Shown here piece after piece: positions 44,096-53,567 of a stretch of DNA of 64,000 nucleotides. Position 1 is the stretch's first letter. Each line of letters begins with the position of its first letter. The stretch spans positions 37,043 to 101,042 of the forward strand of contig ONHW01000006.1 in assembly GCA_900317745.1 (NCBI GenBank), given 5' to 3'. This DNA comes from an uncultured Bacteroidales bacterium (GTDB taxonomy: Bacteria; Bacteroidota; Bacteroidia; Bacteroidales; Paludibacteraceae). Made by a program: the position numbers and the translations under genes. The notes beneath the pieces are model-generated. The model searched no databases, was not told the origin of the DNA, and saw only the letters and a program-made list of their open reading frames with translations.

Positions 44096-46048
44096 TTATT
44101 TATCCAATTGTTCGTAAATCGAGTTACGGCTCTTGAATTCAGGTACAATCTGCTTCATCAGTTTCACTGACGGGAAGGTCAGCCCCTTTTGCGCCGAATG
44201 AATCAACTCGTCAATCAGCTTCGACATACTATCGTAGTCATTCTCCCGCACATTGGCTACCATGATCTTTTCGTTGGCAGTAGGCATAGTCAGCTCTTTC
44301 TGATTCAGCAGTTCTTCGTATAATTTTTCTCCGGGGCGCAAACCTGTATAAACGATCTCAATATCTTTCCCCGGTTGGAATCCAGCCAGACGGATCATGT
44401 TCTTTGCCAGATCGGCAATCTTGACAGGTGCTCCCATATCAAAGCAGAAAATCTCTCCGCCCTTGCCCAGCGTGGAAGCCTCCAGCACGAGGCAGGACGC
44501 TTCGGGTATTGTCATGAAGTAGCGTATGATATCGGGGTGTGTAACCGTTACCGGTCCACCGGCAGCAATCTGCTTTTTGAAGAACGGCACTACGCTTCCG
44601 TTGCTGCCGAGCACGTTGCCAAAACGCGTGGTGATGAATTTGGTTACATTCGGATCTTGGGCTGACAGTTTGCGGAACAGCGACTGAACATAAATCTCTG
44701 CAATACGCTTCGACGCCCCCATGACGTTGGTCGGGTTCACGGCTTTGTCGGTCGATATCATCACAAACCGCTCAGCCTTGTATTCAACCGCCAAGTCAGC
44801 CACATTCTTTGTGCCCAATACGTTCGCCAGAATAGCCTGAGTGGGGTATTCCTCCATCAGCGGTACGTGCTTGTATGCAGCAGCGTGGAAGATGACTTGC
44901 GGATGGTATTCCTCAAACACCTCGCGCAGCATGTCGCGGTTGCGCACATCTGTAATAACACGCGCGAAGTGAATCTTGGGGAATAACTTGTTGAGATCCA
45001 GACTCAGATCGTGCAGCGGCGATTCGGCAATCTCGGCAAGTACGACCAGTCGCGGTTCAAACTTGGATACCTGGCGTACGATCTCGCTACCGATAGAACC
45101 GGCTGCACCGGTAACCATCACCACCTTGTCGGAGATAACCTGACTCACGTTGTCAGTATTTATATGTATCTCCGGGCGCTCCAGCAAATCCTCGACCTTG
45201 ATGGCTTCGATACTACCGATCTTTTTTGTCATCTCTTCGCCTTCATCTTCGTGGAAATCGCTGAAATACGGTGTGGTGAGGATGCGTATATTGTTGTCAA
45301 GGAAGATTGCCAGATCCTTGGCGGGATTGATATGTTTCATCTTCAGTGGTGAAACGATAATATCCTGCACCTCTTTTGCTTTGAGCAGACGAATCAGGTA
45401 TTCGTTTTTGGCATATACTTTCAGTCCCAACAGTTCGTGCTTGACATTATCATCAGCATCCGTAATGAATCCAACCGGGCGGTATGGGCTGTCCATGTTG
45501 GAGTTAAGCATCTTGGCAATCGCCAGACCTGCGGATTTGGTGCCGTAGATCATAACGGGACGAATACCCGGGCTGTGGTGAGACATGTACTCAAAACTAA
45601 GTTTGATGGTTACGCGCCAGCACACAAGCAGTACGATAGCAACGAAGATGTACGTGTACAATATGGAATTCAGCATCAGGTTTTGCCCTGTCGTGTAACG
45701 GATAATGCTGTTGATGAGTGCCGGAGTAATACCTGCGGCTAATACGGAAAGTACCACCTTGGTGGCATCCACGAATGTGGAGAAGCGCAGAATTCCCGAA
45801 TAGGTGTGAAATACCCAGAACATGATAGCTTGCAGAACCATAACAATGCCGGCCTGCTGCCATATAGGCAAAATCCCGGGTCTGACTTGCAAGCCTGCCA
45901 GGTTATAACTGATCATATAGCTTATGACGTATGCTATAAGTGCCAGTAGCAAATCAATCAGCAATACGCCCCATTTGGGTAAATATGTCAAGTTGGTGAC
46001 GTGTGTAAATACGTCCGAACGCTTGAGTTCACTAAATCTTTTCTTCAT
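44096..46048 (-). CDS. WbpM/CapD-like UDP-GlcNAc 4,6-dehydratase (membrane-anchored)
   Basis: A 650-residue protein. The first 140 residues have four membrane segments; a CoA-binding-like domain with GTKSAGLAIAKML follows; the C-terminal SDR has VTGAAGSIGSEIVRQ near 310, YKHVPLMEEYP and STDKAVNPTNVMGASK, where Met replaces the usual Tyr of the active site as in the PglF/WbpM group. It makes UDP-4-keto-6-deoxy-GlcNAc. With the DegT aminotransferases and NeuD-like protein this supplies a UDP-4-amino-4,6-dideoxy sugar. Normal length for the family. Confidence 0.94.
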   Translation of the reverse strand: MKKRFSELKRSDVFTHVTNLTYLPKWGVLLIDLLLALIAYVISYMISYNLAGLQVRPGILPIWQQAGIVMVLQAIMFWVFHTYSGILRFSTFVDATKVVLSVLAAGITPALINSIIRYTTGQNLMLNSILYTYIFVAIVLLVCWRVTIKLSFEYMSHHSPGIRPVMIYGTKSAGLAIAKMLNSNMDSPYRPVGFITDADDNVKHELLGLKVYAKNEYLIRLLKAKEVQDIIVSPLKMKHINPAKDLAIFLDNNIRILTTPYFSDFHEDEGEEMTKKIGSIEAIKVEDLLERPEIHINTDNVSQVISDKVVMVTGAAGSIGSEIVRQVSKFEPRLVVLAEIAESPLHDLSLDLNKLFPKIHFARVITDVRNRDMLREVFEEYHPQVIFHAAAYKHVPLMEEYPTQAILANVLGTKNVADLAVEYKAERFVMISTDKAVNPTNVMGASKRIAEIYVQSLFRKLSAQDPNVTKFITTRFGNVLGSNGSVVPFFKKQIAAGGPVTVTHPDIIRYFMTIPEASCLVLEASTLGKGGEIFCFDMGAPVKIADLAKNMIRLAGFQPGKDIEIVYTGLRPGEKLYEELLNQKELTMPTANEKIMVANVRENDYDSMSKLIDELIHSAQKGLTFPSVKLMKQIVPEFKSRNSIYEQLDK

Positions 46049-46091
46049 AATGATGATTGTTTATTCATCAATTTGCTGTGTAGCAATTGTA

Positions 46092-46679
46092 TTATCGTAT
46101 AATTTTGGCAAGTGTCAGAAATATTATTTTCATATACTCGCCCAAAGTTTGATGCTTGATGTAACGCATGTTCAGCGCAATCTTGGCAGGGAGAATTTCT
46201 TCGATATATGTCCTGTCGGGATCTTCTGCCTGTGCCAATATGCGGTTCTCGTCAATGTACTCAATGGACGCATAATCCGTTATTCCCGGCCGAACAGTTA
46301 GTACCTGCCGTTGCTCATCAGTATACATGTCCACATATCGGCGTACTTCTGGTCGCGGACCTACAAGTGACATGTCGCCGGTCAGTACGTTCCACAACTG
46401 TGGCAGTTCGTCCAACTTGTATTTCCTGATGTAATATCCGGCACGGGTGATTCTTGAGTCATGCTCGCCGATGGTAATCAGGCTTGACTTGTCAGCACCT
46501 ACGCGCATTGACCTGAACTTAAGCAGACCGAAGTCTTTGCCGTCTTTGCCGACACGCATTTGGCGATAGAATATCGGTCCGGGGTTATCAATCACAATCC
46601 AAACGGCTACTACAGCAAATAGCGGGGATAACAACAATAAGCCCAAACAACTCAGCACTATATCGCAAAATCTGATCAT
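46092..46679 (-). CDS. Phosphoglycosyl transferase (PglC-like initiating sugar transferase) 1
   Basis: A 195-residue monotopic enzyme. DIVLSCLGLLLLSPLFAVV is the reentrant membrane helix, and the active site comprises FGLLKFRSMRV and the DELPQLWNVLTGDMSLVGP-R block. It transfers a sugar-1-phosphate from a UDP-sugar to undecaprenyl phosphate, starting glycan assembly. It overlaps the upstream aminotransferase by 4 bases. A second enzyme of the type is at 56399. Confidence 0.95.
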   Translation of the reverse strand: MIRFCDIVLSCLGLLLLSPLFAVVAVWIVIDNPGPIFYRQMRVGKDGKDFGLLKFRSMRVGADKSSLITIGEHDSRITRAGYYIRKYKLDELPQLWNVLTGDMSLVGPRPEVRRYVDMYTDEQRQVLTVRPGITDYASIEYIDENRILAQAEDPDRTYIEEILPAKIALNMRYIKHQTLGEYMKIIFLTLAKIIR

Positions 46680-47884
46680 CGGTGTGAGATAATATCGGTA
46701 TATTGCTCGATAATATATTCTACTTCTTCATCAGTCAGCCTTGTATGCAGCGGCAAGGTAATCTCATTGGCGAAATGAGCATAAGCATTGGGGAAATCAG
46801 CTATGTCGAATCCGAGATTCTTGTATGCAGTCATCATAGGCAGTGGCTTGTAGTGCACGTTTGTTGCGATTCCGCGTTCAGCCATAGCTACGATGATTGC
46901 CTGCCGTTGCTCAAGAGAGGCGCCTGGGATGCGTGTGATATACAGGTGACCGGAAGATTGGTATGTATCGCTGTAGTGATCAAGCACTTCTACTCCAAGA
47001 GGCTTGAATGCAGCATCGTAACGCTCAATAATCTCCTTCCTGCGTTTCAGCAGTTCGGGATAACGCTTCAACTGGACAAGACCTATGGCAGCCATGATAT
47101 CCGTCATGTTGCATTTGTACCAGGGACCTACGATGTCGTACTCCCATGCTCCGAGTTGCGTTTTGGCTAATGCGTCTTTTGATTGACCGTGCAACGACAG
47201 CAGTTGCACTTGATGGTACAATGCCTCGTTATCTATTCCGGGAATAGTGCGCCATGTCAATGCTCCGCCCTCGGCTGTTGTCAGGTTCTTCACCGCGTGA
47301 AAACTGAATGCGCTGAAGTCCGCAATCGATCCGACCATTTGCCCTTGCCATGATGCACCGAACGCGTGAGCCGTGTCAGCACAAACAGCTATACGCCCCA
47401 AGGCACGCTGAAGGTCATTAGCCGGTTGGAACAGCGAACGCTTATGCTCAACTATCTCATAAATACGCCGGTAGTCGCAAGGAATACCTGCCAGATCAAC
47501 GGGAATGATAGCCTTTGTACGCTCTGTGATTGCGGCTTCCATTGCGTCATAATCCATCTGCAGGCTGTCCTTTTGTATATCCACGAACACAATTTTTGCT
47601 CCAACGTGATAAACAACGGATGCCGATGCCGTATAGGTATATGCCGGCACGATAACCTCATCGCCTTCGCCTATTCCCAGCAGGCGCAGAGCCATCTCTG
47701 CGCAAGCAGTCTGCGAATTAAGGCATACTGCGCGTTCCGTACCCACGTAGGCAGCTATGCGACGTTCCAGTTCCTTGGTGCGCGGACCGGTGGTAATCCA
47801 TCCGGATAGGATAGCCTCCCTCACCTCTGCAACCTCTGCCTCCGTCATATCCGGGGGCGAGAAAGGTATGTTAAATCGTTTCAT
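46676..47884 (-). CDS. DegT/DnrJ/EryC1 aminotransferase 1
   Basis: A 402-residue PLP enzyme. CADTAHAFGASWQ supplies the cofactor Asp, SAFSFHAVKNLTTAEGG holds the Schiff-base Lys. It aminates a 4-keto or 3-keto nucleotide sugar; PglE/PseC-like function on the product of the dehydratase at 44096 is plausible. The first part (VAEVREAILSGWITTGP) is family-typical. Overlap with the PGT gene suggests coupling. Confidence 0.93.
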   Translation of the reverse strand: MKRFNIPFSPPDMTEAEVAEVREAILSGWITTGPRTKELERRIAAYVGTERAVCLNSQTACAEMALRLLGIGEGDEVIVPAYTYTASASVVYHVGAKIVFVDIQKDSLQMDYDAMEAAITERTKAIIPVDLAGIPCDYRRIYEIVEHKRSLFQPANDLQRALGRIAVCADTAHAFGASWQGQMVGSIADFSAFSFHAVKNLTTAEGGALTWRTIPGIDNEALYHQVQLLSLHGQSKDALAKTQLGAWEYDIVGPWYKCNMTDIMAAIGLVQLKRYPELLKRRKEIIERYDAAFKPLGVEVLDHYSDTYQSSGHLYITRIPGASLEQRQAIIVAMAERGIATNVHYKPLPMMTAYKNLGFDIADFPNAYAHFANEITLPLHTRLTDEEVEYIIEQYTDIISHR

Positions 47885-47896
47885 ATCTTCGTTTGA

Positions 47897-48889
47897 TTAT
47901 TTTCTTACTAATCCGATTAGCGTCCCTATACCGTAACTCACGTGTACGGAAAAGAACAATGGGGGCAGGATTAACACGTATTCCCAACCATGCTTACAGC
48001 ATGCATCAATGTCTGCTACAATGGCGGCTAATGTGTATGCACCGGCTATGACTCCGAATGCGTACCAACCATAGCTGGTAAAGCATGCCGCTATGAGTGA
48101 TAGTGTCAGTGCCAGCACAAATGCTAATGGTACAAGGTGGCGCAAGCCGATGGCATTCCTGTCGATATACACCAGATTGCCGATAGATACGCCATTGCTG
48201 TACATCTGTTTGCAACTGCTGCTCCATGTTGCACGTGCATAGTATGTGGAGCGGATGGCGGGGTCAAGCCAGATGGTATATCCTGCTTTTCGGATGCGGG
48301 CGTTATATTCGTTGTCTTCACCGCGTGCCAGATCTTCACGCATACCGCCTACTTGCTCCACTACCTGCCTGCGGAATGCGCCAAATGGTACAGTATCCAC
48401 GGCCTGAGCGGTAGCACCCATCCTGAAGGCTGCACCGCCAATGCCGAATTTCAACTGATTAAGCAACGCGTTGGCGCGGGCTATGAGCGAACTGTTCTGT
48501 GGCCGTATATCCCATACGCCTCCTACGTTCCCGTATTCAGGATGATTCGCCAGCAAGTCAACGCAGTGCTCAACATACTGCTGATCGTACGTCGCATGCG
48601 CGTCCATGCGAATAATATATTGTGAATCGGATGCAGCTACACCAATATTGAATGCGATGGACTGGTATCGTTTCGGATTGCTCAACAGGCGAATGTTCGG
48701 GTGATTCTTGCCCAACGCACGGACGATAGCACAGGTGTTGTCCGTGCTATTGCCGTCCACAACCATGATATCCGTCTTTTCGGTGGGGTATGTCTGCCCA
48801 AGAACCGATTCAAGGCAACGCGTAATGAAATGTTCTTCATTCAGCGTCGGGATAATGATTGCTACATAGTATGTCGGTTGGTGTTGCAT
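47897..48889 (-). CDS. Family GT2 glycosyltransferase with C-terminal membrane segments
   Basis: A 330-residue GT2 enzyme. YVAIIIPTLNEEHFITRCLE, VVDGNSTDNT and RMDAHATYD are the donor and metal motifs, and GEDNEYNARIRKAG holds the catalytic acid. Two or three hydrophobic segments lie after residue 245 (LVPLAFVLALTLSLIA, then a second), as in the ExoA type. It acts on the cytoplasmic membrane. Confidence 0.92.
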   Translation of the reverse strand: MQHQPTYYVAIIIPTLNEEHFITRCLESVLGQTYPTEKTDIMVVDGNSTDNTCAIVRALGKNHPNIRLLSNPKRYQSIAFNIGVAASDSQYIIRMDAHATYDQQYVEHCVDLLANHPEYGNVGGVWDIRPQNSSLIARANALLNQLKFGIGGAAFRMGATAQAVDTVPFGAFRRQVVEQVGGMREDLARGEDNEYNARIRKAGYTIWLDPAIRSTYYARATWSSSCKQMYSNGVSIGNLVYIDRNAIGLRHLVPLAFVLALTLSLIAACFTSYGWYAFGVIAGAYTLAAIVADIDACCKHGWEYVLILPPLFFSVHVSYGIGTLIGLVRK

Positions 48890-48898
48890 GTGTTTGCG

Positions 48899-49801
48899 TT
48901 AGGGTAGTTGTAATTCGATTATAAAGTGCCGTTCCCGTTTGTCGGCAGGGGGTAACTGCATATAATCTTTGTACAGGTTGCGCAGATATGGGTCGTAGTC
49001 ATTCGGGATATATACTTGTATGCCTTCAAACTCAGCCTTACGTGCCGGTACAAACACTTCGCGAGGGAATATTTCGCCGTTGTAGTATTTCCGCCCTGTC
49101 GGGATGCCCCACGGTCTGTCTGTCCTGTCGGATGCCACAAATCGGTCGAACCACCATACCCATTTGCGGTGAGGGATAATGCCAAAGATCTTACCTAAAA
49201 AGCATTTCATTCTGTAGCGGCGTTTCATATCCGGATCGAGTGACATAAATTCTTTCAGGTGCTCACTGGGGTATTGTGCATACAGTACCACAATGGATAT
49301 GAACTGCAGTCCGTTGGCTATCAACCCCTTGATGCTCTGTCCCAGTCGGGTGCGGGGTACGGCATCCAGAGCAAATACATCAATTGATATGCCTTGCGGA
49401 AATGGTGAGTTGTCACTATATATATCCACATTACGTGTATGCTTGCGATAGATCTTCAGGAATGCGTTCTTCGCATCCGTCGTGGGATTGGGTGTGTTGT
49501 ATTCGTACTTCTCACCCAAAGCTCCTTGTGCCAGTAGTGTGATCAGTCGTTCGTAATCACGCCTGGGCATCAGCAAGTCCAAATCATCATCCCAGGGTAT
49601 AAACCCTTTGTGTCGGATAGAACCCAAGCAACTCCCACCACATAACATTACTGTCAGACCGTGTGCTTCGCATAGCGAGGCTATGTCCACGTACATAGCC
49701 AGCAAGGCTTGCTTCAATGCTTTGCTCTCATCGTTGGTCAATTCGTGCAGATAATCTGTGCGTTTGGCCAATTCGTTCATCAACTCAAAATCCGATTTCA
49801 T
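48899..49801 (-). CDS. LicD-family phosphotransferase
   Basis: A 300-residue protein. MLCGGSCLGSIRHKGFIPWD and DDDLDLLMPRRDY form the LicD nucleotidyltransferase-fold motif. LicD proteins move phosphocholine or phospho-alditol groups to glycans from CDP-linked donors; relatives include the mammalian ribitol-phosphate transferases. The next gene makes CDP-ribitol by homology, so ribitol-phosphate transfer is the likely reaction. The gene lies 6 bases from the Bcs1-like gene. Confidence 0.92.
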   Translation of the reverse strand: MKSDFELMNELAKRTDYLHELTNDESKALKQALLAMYVDIASLCEAHGLTVMLCGGSCLGSIRHKGFIPWDDDLDLLMPRRDYERLITLLAQGALGEKYEYNTPNPTTDAKNAFLKIYRKHTRNVDIYSDNSPFPQGISIDVFALDAVPRTRLGQSIKGLIANGLQFISIVVLYAQYPSEHLKEFMSLDPDMKRRYRMKCFLGKIFGIIPHRKWVWWFDRFVASDRTDRPWGIPTGRKYYNGEIFPREVFVPARKAEFEGIQVYIPNDYDPYLRNLYKDYMQLPPADKRERHFIIELQLP

Positions 49802-49807
49802 CTCTCT

Positions 49808-51178
49808 TTATTTCTTCCTCCTTACGTCAATCACTTCTCCCGTTGCATCCGAGAATACCGTATTAAACGATGCTACCGCTACATCCTCGGCAGGCAGTAG
49901 TGTGCCCTCTGGTTCGTTGCCGAAGTTCTGCACACGCATGGGCGTTTTGGTGCGTTCCGGATTGATGCAATTAACGCGAATGCCGAAATCGTGCCATTCT
50001 TCCGCTATAGCCTGTACGAAGTTTACAATGGCAGCTTTCGTCGCCGAATACAGACTGTACATCATTCGTCCGCGGGTGTAACTGCTGCTTGTATAGAACA
50101 AAAGTGAACCGCGCGAGTTATGCAGATATGGGAAGGCTTCGCGAGCCACATTGATCACGCCCATCAGGTTGATGTTGATGGATGCCGATATGTCCTCTTG
50201 GGTCATAGAGGTCAATGCCTGCTTGTGCAGCACTCCCGCGGTGTTCACCACGATGTCAATATGCCCTTCTTTTGCGGCAACTTCGCTCAATGCGGCACGA
50301 ACATTGTCAGCCTTCGATACGTCGCAACCGTTTTGTGTCCTTGAAAAGGAATATACACGTGCCTTGTATTGTTGAGCCAACTTGATCATCTCTCCGCCTA
50401 TGCCGTAACTGCCGCCGAAGATTACAATCACTTTCTTCTGCAATCCCTGTATAGCCTCCTCTGACAGATGTTTCTGCTCGCCGCTTTGGGTGCGTAACTG
50501 GAACAGTTTGTCCAGCAAGAACAGATCCTCCAGATAGGTCAGTTTCATGTTGGAGTTATCGCCTTTTACCACATAGATAGGCTCATTAGGCAAGTATTTC
50601 CTTACTGTTCCACAATCGTCTGTCGTTACAAAATTCGGGTCGGCTAACGCAATCTCGTACGCCCGGCGTATTGTCCCGCGCTTGAAGCATTGCGGCGTTT
50701 GGCCGTTGCGCAGGTAGGCGCGGTTGGGAATGAAATCTATGCACTCGTTGGCATCCACCGAGATAATCGTATCTGTGGTCTTGGATGCTACATCCACGGC
50801 ATTGTAGTGCTTGAGCGCCTCAATGCAGTCCTGTATGATCCGCTCGTTCACAAGCGGGCGCACTGCGTCGTGAAACAGCATATTGGCATTATCATCCTCA
50901 TACGCATTGATAGCTGCCAGACTGCTGTCGTAGCGCTCCTTGCCGCCGTTCAGAATCTTGCGAACTTTCTTGTACCGGTTCTTGACAACCAGACTCTCAA
51001 CCTCCGATACATAATCGGGCTTGCTGACTATACATATCTCGTCTATCAAAGCACATTTGTCAAACACATCTATTGTGTGTTCGATCACCTGTTTCCCGGC
51101 AACTTTCAGAAATTGCTTGGGGGTATCGTTGCCTAATCGGGTACCACTGCCTCCGGCAAGTATGATTGCTATATTCAT
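49808..51178 (-). CDS. Bcs1-like CDP-ribitol pyrophosphorylase / ribulose-5-phosphate reductase
   Basis: A 456-residue fusion. Residues 1-225 are an IspD/TarI-type cytidylyltransferase (LAGGSGTRLGNDTPKQFL at 7-24, HDAVRP, TPQCFKR). Residues 248-456 are an SDR with VIFGGSYGIGGE and the Tyr/Lys pair in YSLYSATKAA. The arrangement is that of Haemophilus Bcs1/Acs1, which reduces ribulose-5-phosphate to ribitol-5-phosphate and couples it to CTP. Sequence upstream of ATG 51178 in the same frame to 51838 belongs to the polymerase gene in another frame and is ignored. Followed by licD. Confidence 0.9.
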   Translation of the reverse strand: MNIAIILAGGSGTRLGNDTPKQFLKVAGKQVIEHTIDVFDKCALIDEICIVSKPDYVSEVESLVVKNRYKKVRKILNGGKERYDSSLAAINAYEDDNANMLFHDAVRPLVNERIIQDCIEALKHYNAVDVASKTTDTIISVDANECIDFIPNRAYLRNGQTPQCFKRGTIRRAYEIALADPNFVTTDDCGTVRKYLPNEPIYVVKGDNSNMKLTYLEDLFLLDKLFQLRTQSGEQKHLSEEAIQGLQKKVIVIFGGSYGIGGEMIKLAQQYKARVYSFSRTQNGCDVSKADNVRAALSEVAAKEGHIDIVVNTAGVLHKQALTSMTQEDISASININLMGVINVAREAFPYLHNSRGSLLFYTSSSYTRGRMMYSLYSATKAAIVNFVQAIAEEWHDFGIRVNCINPERTKTPMRVQNFGNEPEGTLLPAEDVAVASFNTVFSDATGEVIDVRRKK

Positions 51179-52566
51179 GGGGTTGTTGTTTTTGCTTTTT
51201 GTTGTAATGTTACCTCGCGGAAGTCTTTCAATAGGAACATCAGTATGAAATATACTGCTAAAATCCAAACTATCAGCGGGATTATTGTATATAGTCCTGC
51301 GCGTGGCAGGAAGGTGAAGTTCATCAATACGCCGGCAACAATCACCGATGCAAGGGCGGATGTGCGGCTCTTGTCTTCTATCAGCGAACAACCTAACCCG
51401 AATAGTACCGAAAGAATAATAAAACCCGTGTAGGTCCGACCGGAGTATAGGTACAGGTCTGACAGCAACGTCCAACCCAATCCGTGACCGCTCGCAAATA
51501 GTTCGGGGGACAATGTGTATGCCAAATAATTGGCGAACGAGGCTTCTTCCCCAGGCAAAGGCATTACCAACGATGTCAGGGAAGCTATGCCCGGAATAAA
51601 ACTGACGAAATACGGCAGAATAGGGTAACATTCTATTTCTTGCGATGAAGTGAATGTGGTTAGCGATACGCCTTGTTGGTAGAAGAATCCGCACAAATTG
51701 TATAGTGACGAGACGGAGTCGTTTGCCCCGATCTGGCGGATGGATAACGATGCTATCCCCACAAGAACCAACAGAGCAATGCCGGCAAATATACCTATCT
51801 TGACAATGTTCACTTTCTTGTTCCGCAGGAAGTACCATAGTAGGAATAGCAGCATTGAGCCGAACTTAGCGCGTTGCCCAATCAAAATGAAAACCAATGC
51901 TTTGATAGACAGAAGAATCAAGTACAGAATCTTCGTGCTCTTCTTGCCATATACCAATGCTATGCCTACAAATACGTACAGCATCGACGCTATCAATCCG
52001 CTTCCGGCTGATACGTTTTCAGTTTGTTCTTGATATATGGACAGGTAGCCGTCTCCACTTGCTGCCGTGGTGAGCTTGTTGAATACGTCATGCAAGGTGA
52101 ATGGTGCTAAGAGGCAGAACATCACCAACAGAACGATGTCGATTGACATCTTGTCTGTGCGCTTTAGTGAAAAGTAGGGCTGCCCCTTTTGTTTGCGCGG
52201 GTAGAGCAGATAGCCGCCGGTGGATAGGTGCAGGAAGAGCAGAACATAGGTCAGCGATTGCTTCCACAACGCATCCTTGATATAATGCTCGTTGAAGAAG
52301 TTGCCTCGCCTCAGCATAAACTCATCCGGCATAACCAGCTCTGCCCAGAATCGGCCACCGATAAACAGGAACGTAAATGTCGCCATGAACAGGAAGAACG
52401 GTGACAGCCTCTCTGCCTTCCATATAACATACAATATCCAGCTGAAGTTCAGACACATCAGCACCGAATATCCGAATTCGGACATTGGTATCAGCCATAG
52501 CATAAAGAGGCTTGTTGCAAGCCATGCTATGCTAATCAGTGCATGTATGTGTTGTCTGTTAATCAT
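51175..52566 (-). CDS. Wzy-like membrane polymerase
   Basis: A 463-residue integral membrane protein with about eleven hydrophobic segments. MINRQHIHALISIAWLATSL begins the first. There is little recognisable sequence beyond topology and the long loop near residues 290-360 with SLTTFTSSQEIECYP. It lies between a Stealth transferase and a Bcs1-like gene in a Wzx operon without another polymerase, so polymerase is the best call. It overlaps the next gene by ATGA. Confidence 0.68.
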   Translation of the reverse strand: MINRQHIHALISIAWLATSLFMLWLIPMSEFGYSVLMCLNFSWILYVIWKAERLSPFFLFMATFTFLFIGGRFWAELVMPDEFMLRRGNFFNEHYIKDALWKQSLTYVLLFLHLSTGGYLLYPRKQKGQPYFSLKRTDKMSIDIVLLVMFCLLAPFTLHDVFNKLTTAASGDGYLSIYQEQTENVSAGSGLIASMLYVFVGIALVYGKKSTKILYLILLSIKALVFILIGQRAKFGSMLLFLLWYFLRNKKVNIVKIGIFAGIALLVLVGIASLSIRQIGANDSVSSLYNLCGFFYQQGVSLTTFTSSQEIECYPILPYFVSFIPGIASLTSLVMPLPGEEASFANYLAYTLSPELFASGHGLGWTLLSDLYLYSGRTYTGFIILSVLFGLGCSLIEDKSRTSALASVIVAGVLMNFTFLPRAGLYTIIPLIVWILAVYFILMFLLKDFREVTLQQKAKTTTP

Positions 52567-53567
52567 TTCTCAAAACTGCTCTTTTCCGGTAGTATGGATT
52601 CAAACGCCTCAGTAAGTTGTGTTCTAATATTTTCAACTTGATCTTGCGGCAACTGATTGTCGTTAATGCAAATCATTTTTTTCTGCTGCAACTTGACATC
52701 CCGTAAGATATTAGAAAGGTTATCATTGCCAAGCATGTAACTATGCGTATCAGCGGCTACGTTGATTGGCTCAAACTCACCTTTTACCAACTGCCAGTCC
52801 CGCATGAGCCATTGGCTGCAATTGGATATGCTTCTCAGGCGCGTCATGCTCATGGCTTTTAGTCTCTCGCCGTACAACTGCCATACTTCTTCAAAGGTCG
52901 ATTTCAGGAAGGCATTGGGCTGATGGTGCTCATATAGGTTGGAGAACGCAGGCCATGGCCATTGAAGCAGCGTGCGGATAGGTGCCGTGCCATATTTGAG
53001 GTTCAACCATTTCCTCCAATTCTTCCGAATAGCTTCATGCTTGTCAAAATGCTCATTGATGATGGCCATGTTGTTTGCCATGATATGGGTGAGCATGCCT
53101 TGGCTTGAGGGCTGAAGCAGGTTACATACCGCCGTGTCGCAGGGTAAGCCGTTCTTGAAGAAGCGCTCAACCGGCAACGGACGGATGATGAACGTATCAT
53201 CGTTGAAATATACAAACTTTTCACTCAACCCCTCGATACGATGCATATTCAGTTCTATCGGATGGCTGCTGAATACCGGCAAATATTCCTTCGGGATATA
53301 GTCTTCATGCTTTACATGATGCAGCTTCGGTGCATTCAGATTCAGCCATTCCGGCAGTTGTCCGCAAGTAACGAAGTGTATCTTGCGCACCCATGGCGTG
53401 AATTTCTCCACTCCGCGAAACCAGTACTTCAGCAATCCCCAGTCGCGGTATCGCTCGGCATCTGCGTGACTGATGCGTTTCTCGGCAGGAGCATACCGGT
53501 TGTAGCTGCTCAACCATTCCGGATCGCTGCCGTCCACCCAAGGTATAATAAAATCTATATCACTCAT
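52563..53567 (-). CDS. Stealth-family capsular phosphotransferase
   Basis: A 334-residue protein. Stealth CR1 is IDFIIPWVDGSDPEW, CR2 is RDWGLLKYWFRGVEKFTPWV with KIHFVTCGQLPEWL, CR3 follows at NAFLKSTFEEVWQLYG-R, and CR4 at the C-terminus is weak. The family transfers hexose-1-phosphate to a hydroxyl, making phosphodiester-linked capsules. Its presence alongside LicD and CDP-ribitol synthesis suggests a phosphodiester backbone or branch. It overlaps wzx by 8 bases. Confidence 0.93.
   Translation of the reverse strand: MSDIDFIIPWVDGSDPEWLSSYNRYAPAEKRISHADAERYRDWGLLKYWFRGVEKFTPWVRKIHFVTCGQLPEWLNLNAPKLHHVKHEDYIPKEYLPVFSSHPIELNMHRIEGLSEKFVYFNDDTFIIRPLPVERFFKNGLPCDTAVCNLLQPSSQGMLTHIMANNMAIINEHFDKHEAIRKNWRKWLNLKYGTAPIRTLLQWPWPAFSNLYEHHQPNAFLKSTFEEVWQLYGERLKAMSMTRLRSISNCSQWLMRDWQLVKGEFEPINVAADTHSYMLGNDNLSNILRDVKLQQKKMICINDNQLPQDQVENIRTQLTEAFESILPEKSSFEK

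Noticed and set aside
51179-51838. N-terminal extension of the Bcs1-like frame
   Set aside because: The first 220 codons overlap the polymerase gene in another frame and show no family similarity; the enzyme begins at MNIAIILAGG at 51178.
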